This document shows, in pieces, positions 8,881-18,824 of a DNA stretch of 64,000 bases. Under the pieces are notes generated by a model, which saw only the letters and a list, made by a program, of their open reading frames with translations, had not been told where the DNA came from and did no database searches. This stretch comes from Nocardioides solisilvae (GTDB lineage Bacteria; Actinomycetota; Actinomycetes; Propionibacteriales; Nocardioidaceae), in NCBI RefSeq assembly GCF_003194625.1, contig NZ_QHKX01000003.1, positions 372,001 to 436,000 on the forward strand, given 5' to 3'. Both the position numbers and the translations under genes were made by a program. The first letter of the stretch is position 1, and every line of letters starts with the position of its first letter.

Positions 8881-9906
8881 ATGAAGCACCGCCCCCGTTC
8901 CCTGTCCCGGCCCCAGCGCCTGCGTCGCACCAGCGTGGTGCTGGCCGCGCTCGCGCTCGCCCCGCTCACCGCCTGCGGCGGGGAGGCCGACCTGGTGGTG
9001 TACGTCGGGCGCGACGAGGCGCTGATCGGACCCCTCATCGAGCAGTTCGAGGAGGAGCACGACCTCGAGGTCGAGACCCGCTACGCCGCCACCCCCGACA
9101 CGCTCGCCCTGCTGATGGAGGAGGGCGAGGACACCCCCGCCGACGCCTTCATCTCCCAGGACGCGGGAGCCCTGGGAGCGCTGGCCCAGGCCGGGATGCT
9201 GCGAAGCCTGCCCGAGGAGACCACCTCCCGGGTGCTTCCCGACTTCACCTCCGCCGACGGCAGCTGGGTCGGCGTGACCGGCCGGGCCCGGGTGATCGCC
9301 TACAACCCCGACCAGGTCGACGAGGACGAGGTCCCCGACACGGTGGCCGCCCTGACCGACCCCACGTGGGCGGGCCGGGTCGGGATGCCCCCGACCAACG
9401 CGTCCTTCCAGGCCTTCGTCACCGGCTTCCGGGCCTCCCAGGGTGACGACGCCGCGCGCGAGTGGCTCGAGGGCATGGTGGCCAACGACGTCCAGACCTT
9501 CGAGAACAACCTGGACACGCTCGAGGCCGTCGAGAACGGCACGGTCGACCTGGGCCTGGTCAACCACTACTACCTGCAGGGGATGCGCGCCGAGCTCGGC
9601 GCCGAGAACGTCGACACCGAGCTGAAGTTCCTCCGGGCCGGCGACCCGGGCGCCCTGGTCAACGTGACCGGCATCGGCGTCCTGTCCGACACCCCGGCCG
9701 CGGAGGAGCTCGCGGCCTGGCTGGTCTCCGACGAGGCGCAGGAGTACTTCGTCGAGGAGACCTTCGAGTACCCGCTCGTGCCCGGCATCGCGGGGCCCGA
9801 GGGCATGCCCGAGCTCACCTCGCTGCGCGGCCCGATCGAGGACCTCGCCGAGCTCGAGGACCTGGAAGCCACCCTGGCCATGATCGAGGAAGCAGGCCTG
9901 AGCTGA
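8881..9906 (+). CDS. iron ABC transporter substrate-binding lipoprotein
   Basis: A 341-residue FbpA/FutA-family ferric-iron binding protein. The basic N-terminus and hydrophobic signal end in the lipobox LTAC-G, predicting lipidation at the cysteine and anchoring outside the membrane. The mature start LVVYVGRDEALIGPLIEQFE is typical of the family. NHYYLQGM near residue 230 carries the tyrosine pair that coordinates iron. The ATG at 8881 follows a GAGG site. It is first in the operon and overlaps the permease gene. The DtxR-like box upstream agrees with ferric-iron import. Confidence 0.93.
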   Translation: MKHRPRSLSRPQRLRRTSVVLAALALAPLTACGGEADLVVYVGRDEALIGPLIEQFEEEHDLEVETRYAATPDTLALLMEEGEDTPADAFISQDAGALGALAQAGMLRSLPEETTSRVLPDFTSADGSWVGVTGRARVIAYNPDQVDEDEVPDTVAALTDPTWAGRVGMPPTNASFQAFVTGFRASQGDDAAREWLEGMVANDVQTFENNLDTLEAVENGTVDLGLVNHYYLQGMRAELGAENVDTELKFLRAGDPGALVNVTGIGVLSDTPAAEELAAWLVSDEAQEYFVEETFEYPLVPGIAGPEGMPELTSLRGPIEDLAELEDLEATLAMIEEAGLS

Positions 9907-11432
9907 GCCGCACCCGAGGCCGCCGTCCCCCGGCCCTCCTGCTGGGCGGGGCGCTGCTGGCCGCCGCCTGCGCCCTCACCCCGCTCGTCTACCTCGTCGT
10001 CCGGGCGGCGGGCCTGCTGCCCGAGGGCGCCTCGGACACGCTCCTGCGCGCGCGGCTGTGGGAGTGGACGGGGTCCAGCATGGTGCTGGTCCTGGCGGTC
10101 GCGCTCACCTGCCTGGTCGCCGGCACGACGATCGCGTGGCTGCTCGCCGCCAGCGACCTGCCCGGACGCCGCTGGCTGCTGGTGGCCAGCGCGATCCCGC
10201 TCGCCGTCCCCTCCTACGTCGGCGCCTTCGGGTGGCTCGACACCTTCCCCGGGCTCCGCGGCTTCTGGCCCACCTGGGGCATCCTCTCCGCGGCCTGCGT
10301 GCCCTACGTCGTCCTGCCGACCGTGGCGGCGCTGCGGGCGGCCGACCACTCCCTGGTCGACGTCGCCCGGTCGCTCGGCCGGACCCGCTGGGGCGCGTTC
10401 CGCTCCGGGCTGCTGCCGCAGCTCGCGCCGGCCGCGCTGGCGGGGGCGCTGCTCGCCGGGCTCTACGCGCTCTCCGACTTCGGCACCCCCGGCCTGATGC
10501 GCCACGAGGTGCTCACCTTCGCCGTCTACCGGCAGTACGGCTCGATGGTGGGACGCGAGCGGGCCGCCCTGCTCGCCCTGGTCCTGGTGATGCTGGCACT
10601 GGCGCTGGTGGGGCTCGAGCGCCTCGTCCGCGGGGACGCCGCCCGCTGGTCGGTCTCCCGCGGGGCGACCCGCCCCGCTCCCCCGGCCCGGCTCGGGGCC
10701 TGGACCGTCCCCGCGCTCGGCCTCGCCCTGCTGCCGGTGCTGGTGGCGGCGGTCGTGCCGTGCCTGGCTCTGCTCCGGCGCCTCTCGCTCGGCACCCGGC
10801 GCCCGCTCGACCTCGCCGAGCTCGGGACGGCCGTCGGGTCGACCCTGCTGGTCTCGACGCTCGGCGGGCTGCTGGCCCTGGCCCTGGCCGGCGCGGTCGG
10901 CGTCCTCTCGGCGCGCCACCGCGGACGCCTGGTCTCCGCGTTGGAGACGGCCAGCTTTGCCGGACACGCCCTGCCCGGGATCGTCGTCGGCCTCTCGCTG
11001 GTCTACCTCACGCTCCGCGTCTTCCCGGCGCTCTACCAGACCCTGGCCGTCCTGGTCCTGGCCTACGCCGTCCTCTTCCTGCCCAAGGCGGTCGGGGCGG
11101 TCCGCTCCTCGGTCGGCGCGGTCCCGCCGAGCGTCGCCGAGGTGGCGACGTCGCTGGGCCGGGGCCGGGTCCGCGCCCAGCTGGTCACCGCACGGCTCGC
11201 GGCCCCAGGCATCTCGGCCGGCTTCCTTCTCGTGGTGATCACCGCCATGAAGGAGCTGCCCGCGACCCTGATGCTGCGGCCGAGCGGCTTCGACACCCTG
11301 GCGACCGAGATCTGGGGCCGGACCTCCACCTCCGCCCAGGGCGCGGCCGCCCCCTACGCGCTCGCCCTCGTGCTGCTCGCCAGCGTCCCGGCGGTCGTCC
11401 TGTCCCGCTCGACCACCTGGGAGCGCCGATGA
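9903..11432 (+). CDS. iron ABC transporter permease, probable CTG start
   Basis: A 509-residue FbpB-type permease with two fused six-helix halves and two EAA loops: VDVARSLGRTRWGAFRSGLLPQ (about residues 155-175) and VAEVATSLGRGRVRAQLVTARL (about 410-431). It moves ferric iron through the membrane with the flanking binding protein and ATPase. No ATG or GTG lies before the first membrane helix. The only start that keeps it is CTG at 9903, which forms a 4-bp CTGA overlap with the upstream stop, like the ATGA and GTGA junctions further down the operon. An ATG at 10080 would remove the first helix. Confidence 0.88.
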   Translation: MSRTRGRRPPALLLGGALLAAACALTPLVYLVVRAAGLLPEGASDTLLRARLWEWTGSSMVLVLAVALTCLVAGTTIAWLLAASDLPGRRWLLVASAIPLAVPSYVGAFGWLDTFPGLRGFWPTWGILSAACVPYVVLPTVAALRAADHSLVDVARSLGRTRWGAFRSGLLPQLAPAALAGALLAGLYALSDFGTPGLMRHEVLTFAVYRQYGSMVGRERAALLALVLVMLALALVGLERLVRGDAARWSVSRGATRPAPPARLGAWTVPALGLALLPVLVAAVVPCLALLRRLSLGTRRPLDLAELGTAVGSTLLVSTLGGLLALALAGAVGVLSARHRGRLVSALETASFAGHALPGIVVGLSLVYLTLRVFPALYQTLAVLVLAYAVLFLPKAVGAVRSSVGAVPPSVAEVATSLGRGRVRAQLVTARLAAPGISAGFLLVVITAMKELPATLMLRPSGFDTLATEIWGRTSTSAQGAAAPYALALVLLASVPAVVLSRSTTWERR

Positions 11433-12478
11433 GCAGCATCGAGGTCTCCGGCCTCCGGTTCGGCTACGGGTCCACCGCCGTCCTCGACGGCCTGGACTTC
11501 CACGCCGAGGCCGGCGACCTGGTCGCCGTCATCGGGGCCAGCGGGTGCGGCAAGACGACGCTGCTGCGACTGGTCGCCGGGCTCGAGCGACCGGACGCCG
11601 GCATCGTGACGCTGGACGGCGTCGTCGTCGACGCGCCCGGGGTGCACGTCCAGCCCCACCTCCGCCGGGTCGGCCTCGTGCCCCAGGAGGGCGCGCTCTT
11701 CCCGCACCTCGACGTCGCCGCCAACATCGGCTTCGGCCTGCCGCGCCGCGGACCCGAGCGGCGGGCCCGGATCGAGGAGCTCCTCGAGCTGGCCGGCCTG
11801 CAGGGCCTGGGCGGCCGGATGCCGCGCGAGCTCTCCGGCGGGCAGCAGCAGCGGGTGGCCCTGGCCCGGTCGCTGGCCCCGCGGCCACGGGTCGTGCTGC
11901 TGGACGAGCCGTTCGGGCCGCTGGACGCCCAGACCCGCGTCGCCGTCCGCACCGAGGTCTCGGAGATGCTGCGCCAGGAGAAGACGACCGGCGTGCTGGT
12001 CACCCACGACCGGGCGGAGGCCCTCACCATGGCCGACCAGGTCGCGGTGATGGTCGACGGGAGGGTGCTCCAGCACGGCCGCCCCTTCGACGTCTACGAC
12101 GCCCCGGTCGACCACCGGGCCGCTCGGCTCCTCGGGCCGGGCACCTTCCTGCCCGGCGAGCCCTCGGGGCCCCACCGGGTGCGCACCGCCCTCGGCGACC
12201 TCGAGGTGCGGTCGGTGGCCCCCGGCGCGACCACGGCCGGCGAGGTCACGGCGCTGGTCCGCCCGGAGCAGGTGGTCCCGGACCCCGACGGGGTCGCCGC
12301 CCTCGTCCGCACGGTGGACTTCACCGGCGCGGGGGTCTCGGTGGGCCTCGAGCTCCCCGACGGCCGCCAGCTGCGCGCCTGGGTCACCCGGGTGCGCCCG
12401 CACGCCGGCGAGACCCTCACCGTCACCGTCCGCGGCGGCGTCCACCTCGTCCCCGCGCCGCCCGGGGCCCGTCCGTGA
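11429..12478 (+). CDS. iron ABC transporter ATP-binding protein
   Basis: A 349-residue FbpC-type ATPase. Walker A is [11 protein letters not shown] (residues 35-45), the Q-loop [18 protein letters not shown], the signature [15 protein letters not shown], Walker [14 protein letters not shown] and the switch histidine [13 protein letters not shown]-terminal TOBE-like domain (about 255-345) is typical of iron and sulfate/molybdate-type importers. The ATG at 11429 overlaps the permease stop as ATGA, and the end overlaps the next gene as GTGA, so the operon is tightly coupled. Confidence 0.95.
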   Translation: MSSIEVSGLRFGYGSTAVLDGLDFHAEAGDLVAVIGASGCGKTTLLRLVAGLERPDAGIVTLDGVVVDAPGVHVQPHLRRVGLVPQEGALFPHLDVAANIGFGLPRRGPERRARIEELLELAGLQGLGGRMPRELSGGQQQRVALARSLAPRPRVVLLDEPFGPLDAQTRVAVRTEVSEMLRQEKTTGVLVTHDRAEALTMADQVAVMVDGRVLQHGRPFDVYDAPVDHRAARLLGPGTFLPGEPSGPHRVRTALGDLEVRSVAPGATTAGEVTALVRPEQVVPDPDGVAALVRTVDFTGAGVSVGLELPDGRQLRAWVTRVRPHAGETLTVTVRGGVHLVPAPPGARP

Positions 12479-15153
12479 CGACGACGGAGCTCTTCGACCT
12501 CGCGGCCGGGGGCTCGCGGGTGGCTCTTCTGCTCCCCGGCGGCGTCCGGCTCAGCTACGCCGAGCTGCACGCCCGGGTCCGGGAGCGTGCCGCCGGCTGG
12601 GGACCGGTGCGTCGCCTGGTGCTCGTCGAGGGGGCCAACCGGCTCGACCCGCTGGTCTCCTACCTGGCGGCGCTCGAGGGCGGCCACGTGGCGCTGGTGG
12701 TCCCCCACGACCGCCCGGAGCAGCGCGACGCGATGGTGGCGGCGTACGACCCCGACGTCGTCTGCTCCACGACCGGCGACCAGGTGCGTCGCGCGGGCTC
12801 GGCCCACGACCTGCACCCCGACCTGGCGCTGCTGCTCAGCACCTCGGGCTCCACGGGCTCGCCCAAGCTCGTCCGGCTCTCGCGGGGCAACGTCGCCAGC
12901 AACGCCGCCGCGATCGCGGAGTACCTGCGCCTCGGTCCCGACGACCGCGCCGTCACCACCCTCCCCCTGCACTACTGCTACGGCCTCTCGGTGCTGCACA
13001 GCCACCTGCTGGCCGGCGCGAGCGTCGCCCTCACCGAGCTCTCCGTGGTCGACCCCTGCTTCTGGGACCTCTTCACCCGGGTCGGCGCGACCAGCCTCGC
13101 GGGCGTGCCGCACACGTTCGAGCTGCTCGAACGCTCCGGGTTCGCCGACCGCCACCTGCCCAGCCTGCGCCAGGTCACCCAGGCCGGAGGGCGGCTCGCG
13201 CCCGAGCGGGTCCGCGCCCTCGCCCGGCTGGGCGCGTCCCGCGGGTGGGAGCTGGTGGTGATGTACGGCCAGACCGAGGCGACCGCGCGGATGGCCTGGC
13301 TCCCGCCCTCCCTGGCCGCCGAGCACCCGGGCGCCGTCGGCGTCGCGATCCCCGGCGGACGGCTACGCGTCGAGCCGGTGCCCGAGGCGACCGACCCCGG
13401 TGTCGGGGAGCTCGTCTACACCGGTCCCAACGTGATGATGGGGTACGCCGCGACGCCCGCGGACCTCGCCCGAGGCGCCGAGGTCACCGAGCTGCGCACG
13501 GGAGACCTGGGCCGCGAGCGGGACGGTCTCCTCGAGGTCGTCGGGCGCCGCGCCCGCCGGGCCAAGGTCTTCGGGCTGCGGCTCGACCTGGACCTGCTCG
13601 AGCAGCGGCTGGAGTCCGAAGGCCTCCCCGCGCACTGCACGGGCGAGGAAAGGCACCTGCACGCCTTCGTCACCGACGCCGGCTCCGGCGAGGCCGTCCG
13701 GCTGCGCCTCGCCGAGCTGGCCGGCCTGCCCGCCGGCGCCGTGCGGGTCCACGCCCTCGACGCACTCCCCCTCACCGCCTCGGGCAAGGTCGACCGGGCC
13801 GCGCTCACCGAGCTCGCGGAGGTCGCCGAGGTCGCCGGGCCCGCCGAACCGGTCCCCGACGCCGCGCCGCGCGCCGCGATGCCGGGCGCCCTGGTCGACC
13901 AGCTGGTCGCCCAGTACGCGCTCGTCCTGGGGCAGCCCACCGCGGGTCCCCGGGACACCTTCGTGGGCCTGGGCGGGGACTCCCTCTCCTTCGTCGAGCT
14001 GGCCACCCGCCTCGAGCGGCTGCTCGCCTGCGACCTGCCGCCGGGCTGGCACGTCCGCCCCGTCGCCGAGCTCGCCGGGCTCGCCGGGCTCGCCCGGCCG
14101 ACCGACCCCGCGGAAGGCGCAGGCCCCGCCGGGCGACCGGGCTCCGTCGACCCGTCGGGGAGCACCGGTGCCGGGCCCGCACGAGCGGGCCGGCAGCGCC
14201 TGGACGTCACCGTCGCCCTGCGCGCGCTGGCCATCGTCCTCATCGTCGCCAGCCACGTCGACCTGGTCGGCCTCGAGGGCGGGGCCCACCTGCTGCTCGT
14301 GCTGGCGGGGTTCAACTTCGCGCGCTTCCAGCTCGGCTCCCCAGACCGGCGGGAGCGGCTGCGCAACGGCCTGGCCAGCCTCGTCCAGCTCGTCGTGCCC
14401 AGCGTGCTGTGGATCGGCGGCGTCGGGCTCCTCCTCGGCGCCTACCACCCGGCCACCGCCCTCCTGCTCAATCAGGTGCTGGGCAGCCGGGAGTGGACCG
14501 ACCAGTGGCAGTTCTGGTTCCTCGAGGCCTTGGCGTGGCTGTGGCTGGGCTCCCTCGCGCTCCTCGCCGTCCCTGCCGTCCACCGCGTCGAGCGGCGGCA
14601 CCCCCTCGCGCTGCCCGTGGCGCTGGTGCTGGTCACCGCGACCGTCCGGTTCTCGCTCGTCGGCCTGCAGGCGGGGCCCACGGAGCGCTACACCACGTGG
14701 GTGGTCGCATCGTTCTTCGCCCTCGGCTGGGCCGCCTCGCGCGCCACCACGGGCAGCGAGCGGCTCCTGGTGGCGGCCCTCGGCCTGGCGACCGTCCCCG
14801 GGTTCTTCGGCGACGCCGGACGGGAGGCGATCGTGCTCGCCGGCCTGGTCGTGCTCCTGTGGCCGCCCCGGCTCTCGTGCCCGGCCCCGGTCGCCCGCGC
14901 CGCCGAGACCCTCGCGGGCGCCTCGCTCTTCGTCTACCTGACCCAGTGGCAGGTCTACCCGCCGCTGGAGGACGCCGGCCACCCGGTGGCCGCCCTGCTC
15001 GCGGCGCTGGCGGTCGGGATCGCCTACGCCCGGCTGATGCGCCCGCTGCAGCGACGCCTCGCCCGCGCCTGCCACCGCCGGAGGCCGGCGCCCGCGCGCA
15101 CCCACCTGTCCGTGGGCGGGACCCGGACGTCGGCGCTCCCCGCCGCGAGGTAA
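12475..15153 (+). CDS. fused adenylation - carrier - membrane acyltransferase protein
   Basis: An 892-residue multidomain protein. Residues 1-450 form an AMP-forming adenylation domain: [55 protein letters not shown] and [11 protein letters not shown] with catalytic Lys438. Residues 465-545 are a carrier domain with GGDSLSF; Ser503 is the phosphopantetheine site. After a Pro/Gly-rich linker, residues 578-875 are an acyltransferase-3-like membrane domain starting [19 protein letters not shown] (His594). The predicted path is acid activation, thioester loading, then transfer to an unknown acceptor across or at the membrane. The GTG start overlaps the ABC ATPase stop, so iron should control it. 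The adenylation part resembles ligases of surface-polysaccharide clusters. Substrate and acceptor are unknown. Confidence 0.85.
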   Translation: MTTTELFDLAAGGSRVALLLPGGVRLSYAELHARVRERAAGWGPVRRLVLVEGANRLDPLVSYLAALEGGHVALVVPHDRPEQRDAMVAAYDPDVVCSTTGDQVRRAGSAHDLHPDLALLLSTSGSTGSPKLVRLSRGNVASNAAAIAEYLRLGPDDRAVTTLPLHYCYGLSVLHSHLLAGASVALTELSVVDPCFWDLFTRVGATSLAGVPHTFELLERSGFADRHLPSLRQVTQAGGRLAPERVRALARLGASRGWELVVMYGQTEATARMAWLPPSLAAEHPGAVGVAIPGGRLRVEPVPEATDPGVGELVYTGPNVMMGYAATPADLARGAEVTELRTGDLGRERDGLLEVVGRRARRAKVFGLRLDLDLLEQRLESEGLPAHCTGEERHLHAFVTDAGSGEAVRLRLAELAGLPAGAVRVHALDALPLTASGKVDRAALTELAEVAEVAGPAEPVPDAAPRAAMPGALVDQLVAQYALVLGQPTAGPRDTFVGLGGDSLSFVELATRLERLLACDLPPGWHVRPVAELAGLAGLARPTDPAEGAGPAGRPGSVDPSGSTGAGPARAGRQRLDVTVALRALAIVLIVASHVDLVGLEGGAHLLLVLAGFNFARFQLGSPDRRERLRNGLASLVQLVVPSVLWIGGVGLLLGAYHPATALLLNQVLGSREWTDQWQFWFLEALAWLWLGSLALLAVPAVHRVERRHPLALPVALVLVTATVRFSLVGLQAGPTERYTTWVVASFFALGWAASRATTGSERLLVAALGLATVPGFFGDAGREAIVLAGLVVLLWPPRLSCPAPVARAAETLAGASLFVYLTQWQVYPPLEDAGHPVAALLAALAVGIAYARLMRPLQRRLARACHRRRPAPARTHLSVGGTRTSALPAAR

Positions 15154-15215
15154 TCTGCGCGGGTTGCACCCTGCTCGATCCCGCTCGACGAAACCACAGC
15201 CCCAGGAGTCCTCGC

Positions 15216-16994
15216 GTGAGCTTGAAGAAGGTCCTCATCGCCAACCGCGGCGAGATCGCCGTCCGTGTGATCCGCGCCTGCAAGGACGCCGGGATCGGCA
15301 GCGTGGCGGTCTACGCCGAGCCCGACCGCGACGCCCTCTTCGTGCGCCTGGCCGACGAGGCCCACTCGCTCGACGGCGCGACGCCCGCCGACTCCTACCT
15401 CGACATCGACAAGATCATCGCGGTGGCAAAGAAGTCGGGGGCCGACTCGGTCCACCCGGGCTACGGCTTCCTCGCCGAGAACGCCCAGTTCGCGCAGGCG
15501 GTCCTCGACGCCGGGCTGATCTGGATCGGCCCCTCGCCCGAGGCGATCGACGCCCTCGGCGACAAGGCCAAGGCCAAGCACATCGCCCAGAAGGCGAACG
15601 CCCCGCTGGCCCCCGGCACCAAGGACCCCGTCAAGGACGCCGACGAGGTCGTCGCCCTGGCGAAGGAGTACGGCCTCCCGGTCGCCATCAAGGCGGTCTA
15701 CGGCGGCGGCGGGCGCGGCCTCAAGGTCGCCCGCACGCTCGAGGAGATCCCCGAGCTCTTCGAGTCCGCCGTCCGCGAGGCCGTGGGCGCGTTCGGCCGC
15801 GGCGAGTGCCTGGTCGAGAAGTTCCTCGACCGCCCCCGCCACGTCGAGACCCAGTGCCTCGCCGACCAGCACGGCAACGTCGTGGTCGTCTCGACCCGCG
15901 ACTGCTCGCTGCAGCGCCGCCACCAGAAGGTCGTGGAGGAGGCCCCCGCCCCGTTCCTCAGCGAGGACCAGCTGAATCGGCTCTACGAGTCCTCCAAGGC
16001 GATCCTCAAGGAGGCCGGCTACGTCGGCGCCGGCACCTGCGAGTTCCTCGTGGCCGCCGACGGCACGATCTCCTTCCTCGAGGTCAACACCCGGCTCCAG
16101 GTCGAGCACTGCGTCTCCGAGGAGGTCACCGGCATCGACCTCGTGCAGGAGATGTTCCGGATCGCGGCCGGCGAGGAGCTCGGCTACGGCGACCCCGAGA
16201 TCAAGGGCCACTCGATCGAGTTCCGGATCAACGCCGAGGACGCGGGCCGCAACTTCATGCCCGCCCCCGGCACGCTGACCGAGTGGGCCCCGCCCAGCGG
16301 CCCCGGCATCCGGCTCGACTCCGGCTACGAGAAGGGCGAGACCATCCCGGGCGCCTTCGACTCGCTCGTCGCCAAGCTGATCGTCACCGGCCGCGACCGC
16401 GCCCAGGCGATCGCCCGCTCCAAGCGGGCGCTGAGCGAGTTCCGCGTCGACGGCATGCCGACGATCATCCCGTTCTTCGAGAAGGTGCTCGACGACCCGG
16501 CCTACGTGGGTGCCTCCAACGCCTCGGGCGAGGGCTCCTTCGACGTCTACACGACCTGGATCGAGAGCGAGTTCGTCAACGACATCGAGCCCTACGCCGG
16601 CGAGGCCGGCGAGGCCGAGGAGGCGGGCGAGCGGCAGAAGGTCACCGTCGAGGTCGGTGGCCGCCGACTCGAGGTCGTCCTGCCCGCGGGCCTGGCCGGG
16701 ATCGGCGGCGGCGCCGCTGCCTCGGGCGCGAAGAAGCCCAAGCGCAGCGGGGGCAAGAAGGCCTCCGCCGCGGCGTCCGGCGACTCGGTGGCCAGCCCCA
16801 TGCAGGGCACCATCGTCAAGATCGCCGTCGAGGAGGGCCAGGAGGTCGCCGAGGGCGACGTCGTCGTGGTCATCGAGGCGATGAAGATGGAGCAGCCGCT
16901 CAAGGCGCACAAGGCCGGCACCGTCACGGGCCTGTCGGCCGAGGTGGGCGCCACGGTCACCAGCGGCGCGGTCATCTGCGAGCTCAAGGACTGA
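15216..16994 (+). CDS. acyl-CoA carboxylase alpha subunit (biotin carboxylase plus carrier domain)
   Basis: The 592-residue protein combines ATP-dependent biotin carboxylase (residues 4-450) with a C-terminal biotinyl domain (about 523-592). Signature segments are [19 protein letters not shown], the ATP loop [34 protein letters not shown] and the biotin site EAMKMEQ with Lys557. A lysine/alanine-rich linker (about 500-525) joins the domains. It should partner the beta and epsilon subunits at 3.7-5.5 kb. The GTG at 15216 follows CAGGAG. The gene is 62 bp downstream of the adenylation-acyltransferase gene and ends at a strong terminator. Confidence 0.95.
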   Translation: MSLKKVLIANRGEIAVRVIRACKDAGIGSVAVYAEPDRDALFVRLADEAHSLDGATPADSYLDIDKIIAVAKKSGADSVHPGYGFLAENAQFAQAVLDAGLIWIGPSPEAIDALGDKAKAKHIAQKANAPLAPGTKDPVKDADEVVALAKEYGLPVAIKAVYGGGGRGLKVARTLEEIPELFESAVREAVGAFGRGECLVEKFLDRPRHVETQCLADQHGNVVVVSTRDCSLQRRHQKVVEEAPAPFLSEDQLNRLYESSKAILKEAGYVGAGTCEFLVAADGTISFLEVNTRLQVEHCVSEEVTGIDLVQEMFRIAAGEELGYGDPEIKGHSIEFRINAEDAGRNFMPAPGTLTEWAPPSGPGIRLDSGYEKGETIPGAFDSLVAKLIVTGRDRAQAIARSKRALSEFRVDGMPTIIPFFEKVLDDPAYVGASNASGEGSFDVYTTWIESEFVNDIEPYAGEAGEAEEAGERQKVTVEVGGRRLEVVLPAGLAGIGGGAAASGAKKPKRSGGKKASAAASGDSVASPMQGTIVKIAVEEGQEVAEGDVVVVIEAMKMEQPLKAHKAGTVTGLSAEVGATVTSGAVICELKD

Positions 16995-17026
16995 TCCGCT
17001 CCCCCGCCCCGGGGGACCACGCACAG

Positions 17027-17071
17027 CGCACGACGCCCGCGGCCGCCGAGAGGCGCCGCGGGCGTCGTGCG
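17027..17071. terminator. bidirectional terminator hairpin
   Basis: A perfect 17-bp GC-rich inverted repeat (arms 17027-17043 and 17055-17071, 11-base loop) lies between the convergent ends of the carboxylase alpha gene and the SpoIID-like gene. No T-tract is present, as is common in actinobacteria. Confidence 0.85.
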
Positions 17072-17081
17072 TGGTGACGAC

Positions 17082-18308
17082 CTACCAGGGGCCGCGCGCG
17101 GTCCGCGTGGTGACCTGGAGGGTGAACCAGCTGGACCGCAGGCCCAGCGCCCGGCGCAGGTCGTCGCCGCTGACGGTGACCGACCCGGTGCTGCCGGTCA
17201 GCACCATCCGCTGCACCCGGCCGCCCCACTCCCCGTTGCCGTCGCGCTCGGTGACGTCGATGCGCTGCAGGTCGCCGATCACGGGCCAGGCGGCCTCGAG
17301 CCGCTCGTCGCCCACGGTCGTCTCCCAGACGTGGTTCGGGTTGCCCGACCACCCGTCGTACGGGTCGGGCTGCGCCGCCAGGTAGGGCCGCGAGCCGGCC
17401 GCGCTCCATCCGCCGTTGCTGGAGGAGAACTGGGTGAACGCCGGCTCGCCGTCGACGGTGAGGACCTGCCCCGCCGTCGCCTCGACCGCCGCGGTGGCGA
17501 GGGGGTGCTCGGCCGACTTGCCGCCGTACACCTGACAGGCCGTGGTGTCGCAGATCTGGTAGTGCGCGGCCAGCGGCTCGGACCGCTCGAACGCCGCGTA
17601 GGTGCGGGCCGCGACCGCCTGGGTCCGCACCGCCTCCTGGCTCCAGGCGGCGGGGATCTCGAGCGGCACCACGCCCTTGAGGTAGTTCTCGAGGGAGAGC
17701 ACGTTGACGGTGTCCCGGGCCCGGCTGCCCGGGGAGGGCGAGGCCGCGCGCAGCTTGCCGCGGTAGGTCGTGGAGCCCGACGGGGTGACCAGGGTCAGGC
17801 CGCCGGGGGCGGCCAGCTCACCGTCGCCGACGAGCACCTTCCAGCGTCGCCAGGCCCCCTTGGCCCGCCACTGGACCAGGGTCCTGCCGTTGGCGGCGTT
17901 GGTCGTCAGGCGCCACTGCCGCGCGCTGTTCTGCGGCAGCCGCCAGCGCCGCTGCGTGCCGAGGTCGCGCACGGTGGCGCCCGGCTTGGCCAGGACGACC
18001 ACGTCGTCGGTGGTGTCGGCGGTGAGGTGCACCGCGACCTTGCCCGACGCCGTCCCCCACTGGGTGCCCGGGTAGTAGAACTCGGCGATCTGCTGGTGGG
18101 TGAGACCGGCGCGGGCGGCGCCCTCGGCGCCGTACTGCGACAGCCCGTGCCCGTGGCCGAAGCCGCGACCGGTGATCGTCACCGACGACGAGCCCAGGAC
18201 GCTCCAGGTCTCGGCGCTCGGCACCGCCCCGGCCGGTCCGGCGGGCAGGGCGAGGAGGGCGGCGACCAGGCCGGTCGACAGCCCGGCGAGGAGGGGACGC
18301 GGACGCAT
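17082..18308 (-). CDS. secreted SpoIID/LytB domain protein
   Basis: A 408-residue exported protein: signal peptide at residues 1-28 (MRPRPLLAGLSTGLVAALLA..., cleaved near AGA-VPS), then the SpoIID domain. Diagnostic pieces are ITGRGFGHGHGLSQYGAEGAA near the N-terminus, SLENYLKGVVPLEIPAAW, VRTQAVAARTYAAFE and FSSSNGGWSAAG. SpoIID of Bacillus is a peptidoglycan lytic transglycosylase active on denuded glycan; in actinobacteria that do not form endospores this domain is thought to act in wall remodelling. The ATG at 18308 is preceded by GAGAGG. Upstream lie a short hairpin (18324-18340) and a repeated GTGACA motif. Confidence 0.88.
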   Translation of the reverse strand: MRPRPLLAGLSTGLVAALLALPAGPAGAVPSAETWSVLGSSSVTITGRGFGHGHGLSQYGAEGAARAGLTHQQIAEFYYPGTQWGTASGKVAVHLTADTTDDVVVLAKPGATVRDLGTQRRWRLPQNSARQWRLTTNAANGRTLVQWRAKGAWRRWKVLVGDGELAAPGGLTLVTPSGSTTYRGKLRAASPSPGSRARDTVNVLSLENYLKGVVPLEIPAAWSQEAVRTQAVAARTYAAFERSEPLAAHYQICDTTACQVYGGKSAEHPLATAAVEATAGQVLTVDGEPAFTQFSSSNGGWSAAGSRPYLAAQPDPYDGWSGNPNHVWETTVGDERLEAAWPVIGDLQRIDVTERDGNGEWGGRVQRMVLTGSTGSVTVSGDDLRRALGLRSSWFTLQVTTRTARGPW

Positions 18309-18323
18309 GGAGCAGCACCTCTC

Positions 18324-18357
18324 GGGACCGCGAGGGTCCCCTGTGACAGCAGTGACA
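18324..18357. promoter_or_regulatory. hairpin and GTGACA direct repeats upstream of the SpoIID-like gene
   Basis: GGGACC (18324-18329) and GGTCCC (18335-18340) form a 6-bp hairpin with a 5-base loop. Next to it GTGACA occurs at 18343-18348 and 18352-18357, a 9-bp period. These sit in the leader/promoter region of the minus-strand gene and could bind a regulator; none is known. Confidence 0.3.
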
Positions 18358-18425
18358 CCGGCAGGGAAGCACACGCGGCGGCGCCGGACAAACGGAACGG
18401 GGGAACTACGCCGCTGTTCTTCGAC

Positions 18426-18431
18426 TACCGT
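18426..18431 (+). promoter_or_regulatory. -10 hexamer for the orphan biotinyl-carrier gene
   Basis: TACCGT is followed by six bases and the ATG at 18438, a leaderless arrangement. Confidence 0.5.
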
Positions 18432-18437
18432 CGTCCC

Positions 18438-18794
18438 ATGCCCACGAAGGTCCTGGTCGCCGGAGGGAGCGGGTCCCCGCTCCGCACCGTGACGGCCGCC
18501 CCGCAGCGACGGCGGCGCCCCGTCGCCCCCGGCGACCGCAGCGGCGCCCTCGTGCGCCCCGGCGAGAAGGCCGAGCCCGGCACGCCCGGCCACGTCGCCG
18601 CGCCCTTCCGCGGCGCGCTCACCCTGCTCGTCGCCGCGGGCGACCCGGTGGCCGCCGGCGACCCGGTCGCGGTCATCGAGGCGATGAAGATGGAGGCGGC
18701 GGTCACCGCGCCCTCCGCCGGCCGGGTCCTCCGCGTCCTCCCCGAGCGGACCCGCCAGGTGCAGGGCGGCGACCTGCTGCTCGTCCTGGGCTGA
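18438..18794 (+). CDS. orphan biotinyl-carrier domain protein, pyruvate-carboxylase-like C-terminus
   Basis: A 118-residue protein whose C-terminal 70 residues are a biotinyl domain with [20 protein letters not shown]; Lys84 would carry biotin. The lead-in EKAEPGTPGHVAAPFRGAL closely resembles the segment before the carrier domain at the end of pyruvate carboxylase. Residues 1-40 are basic and resemble the linker. No carboxylase or transcarboxylase body is encoded nearby: only 129 bp separate it from the divergent SpoIID-like gene. It may be a free-standing carrier for a distant enzyme or a remnant of a lost pyruvate carboxylase gene. The intact frame and plausible promoter argue against simple decay. 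Confidence 0.75.
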   Translation: MPTKVLVAGGSGSPLRTVTAAPQRRRRPVAPGDRSGALVRPGEKAEPGTPGHVAAPFRGALTLLVAAGDPVAAGDPVAVIEAMKMEAAVTAPSAGRVLRVLPERTRQVQGGDLLLVLG

Positions 18795-18824
18795 CCGGGG
18801 GCCGCCCGCGACCTCCCCCTGCGG

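Noticed and set aside
17082..18308. Endospore formation suggested by a SpoIID domain
   Set aside because: SpoIID/LytB domains are common in non-sporulating actinobacteria and no other sporulation gene is present.
18309..18437. Remains of a pyruvate carboxylase body upstream of the orphan carrier
   Set aside because: Only 129 bp are available and they hold promoter elements for the divergent SpoIID-like gene; no carboxylase motifs were found.
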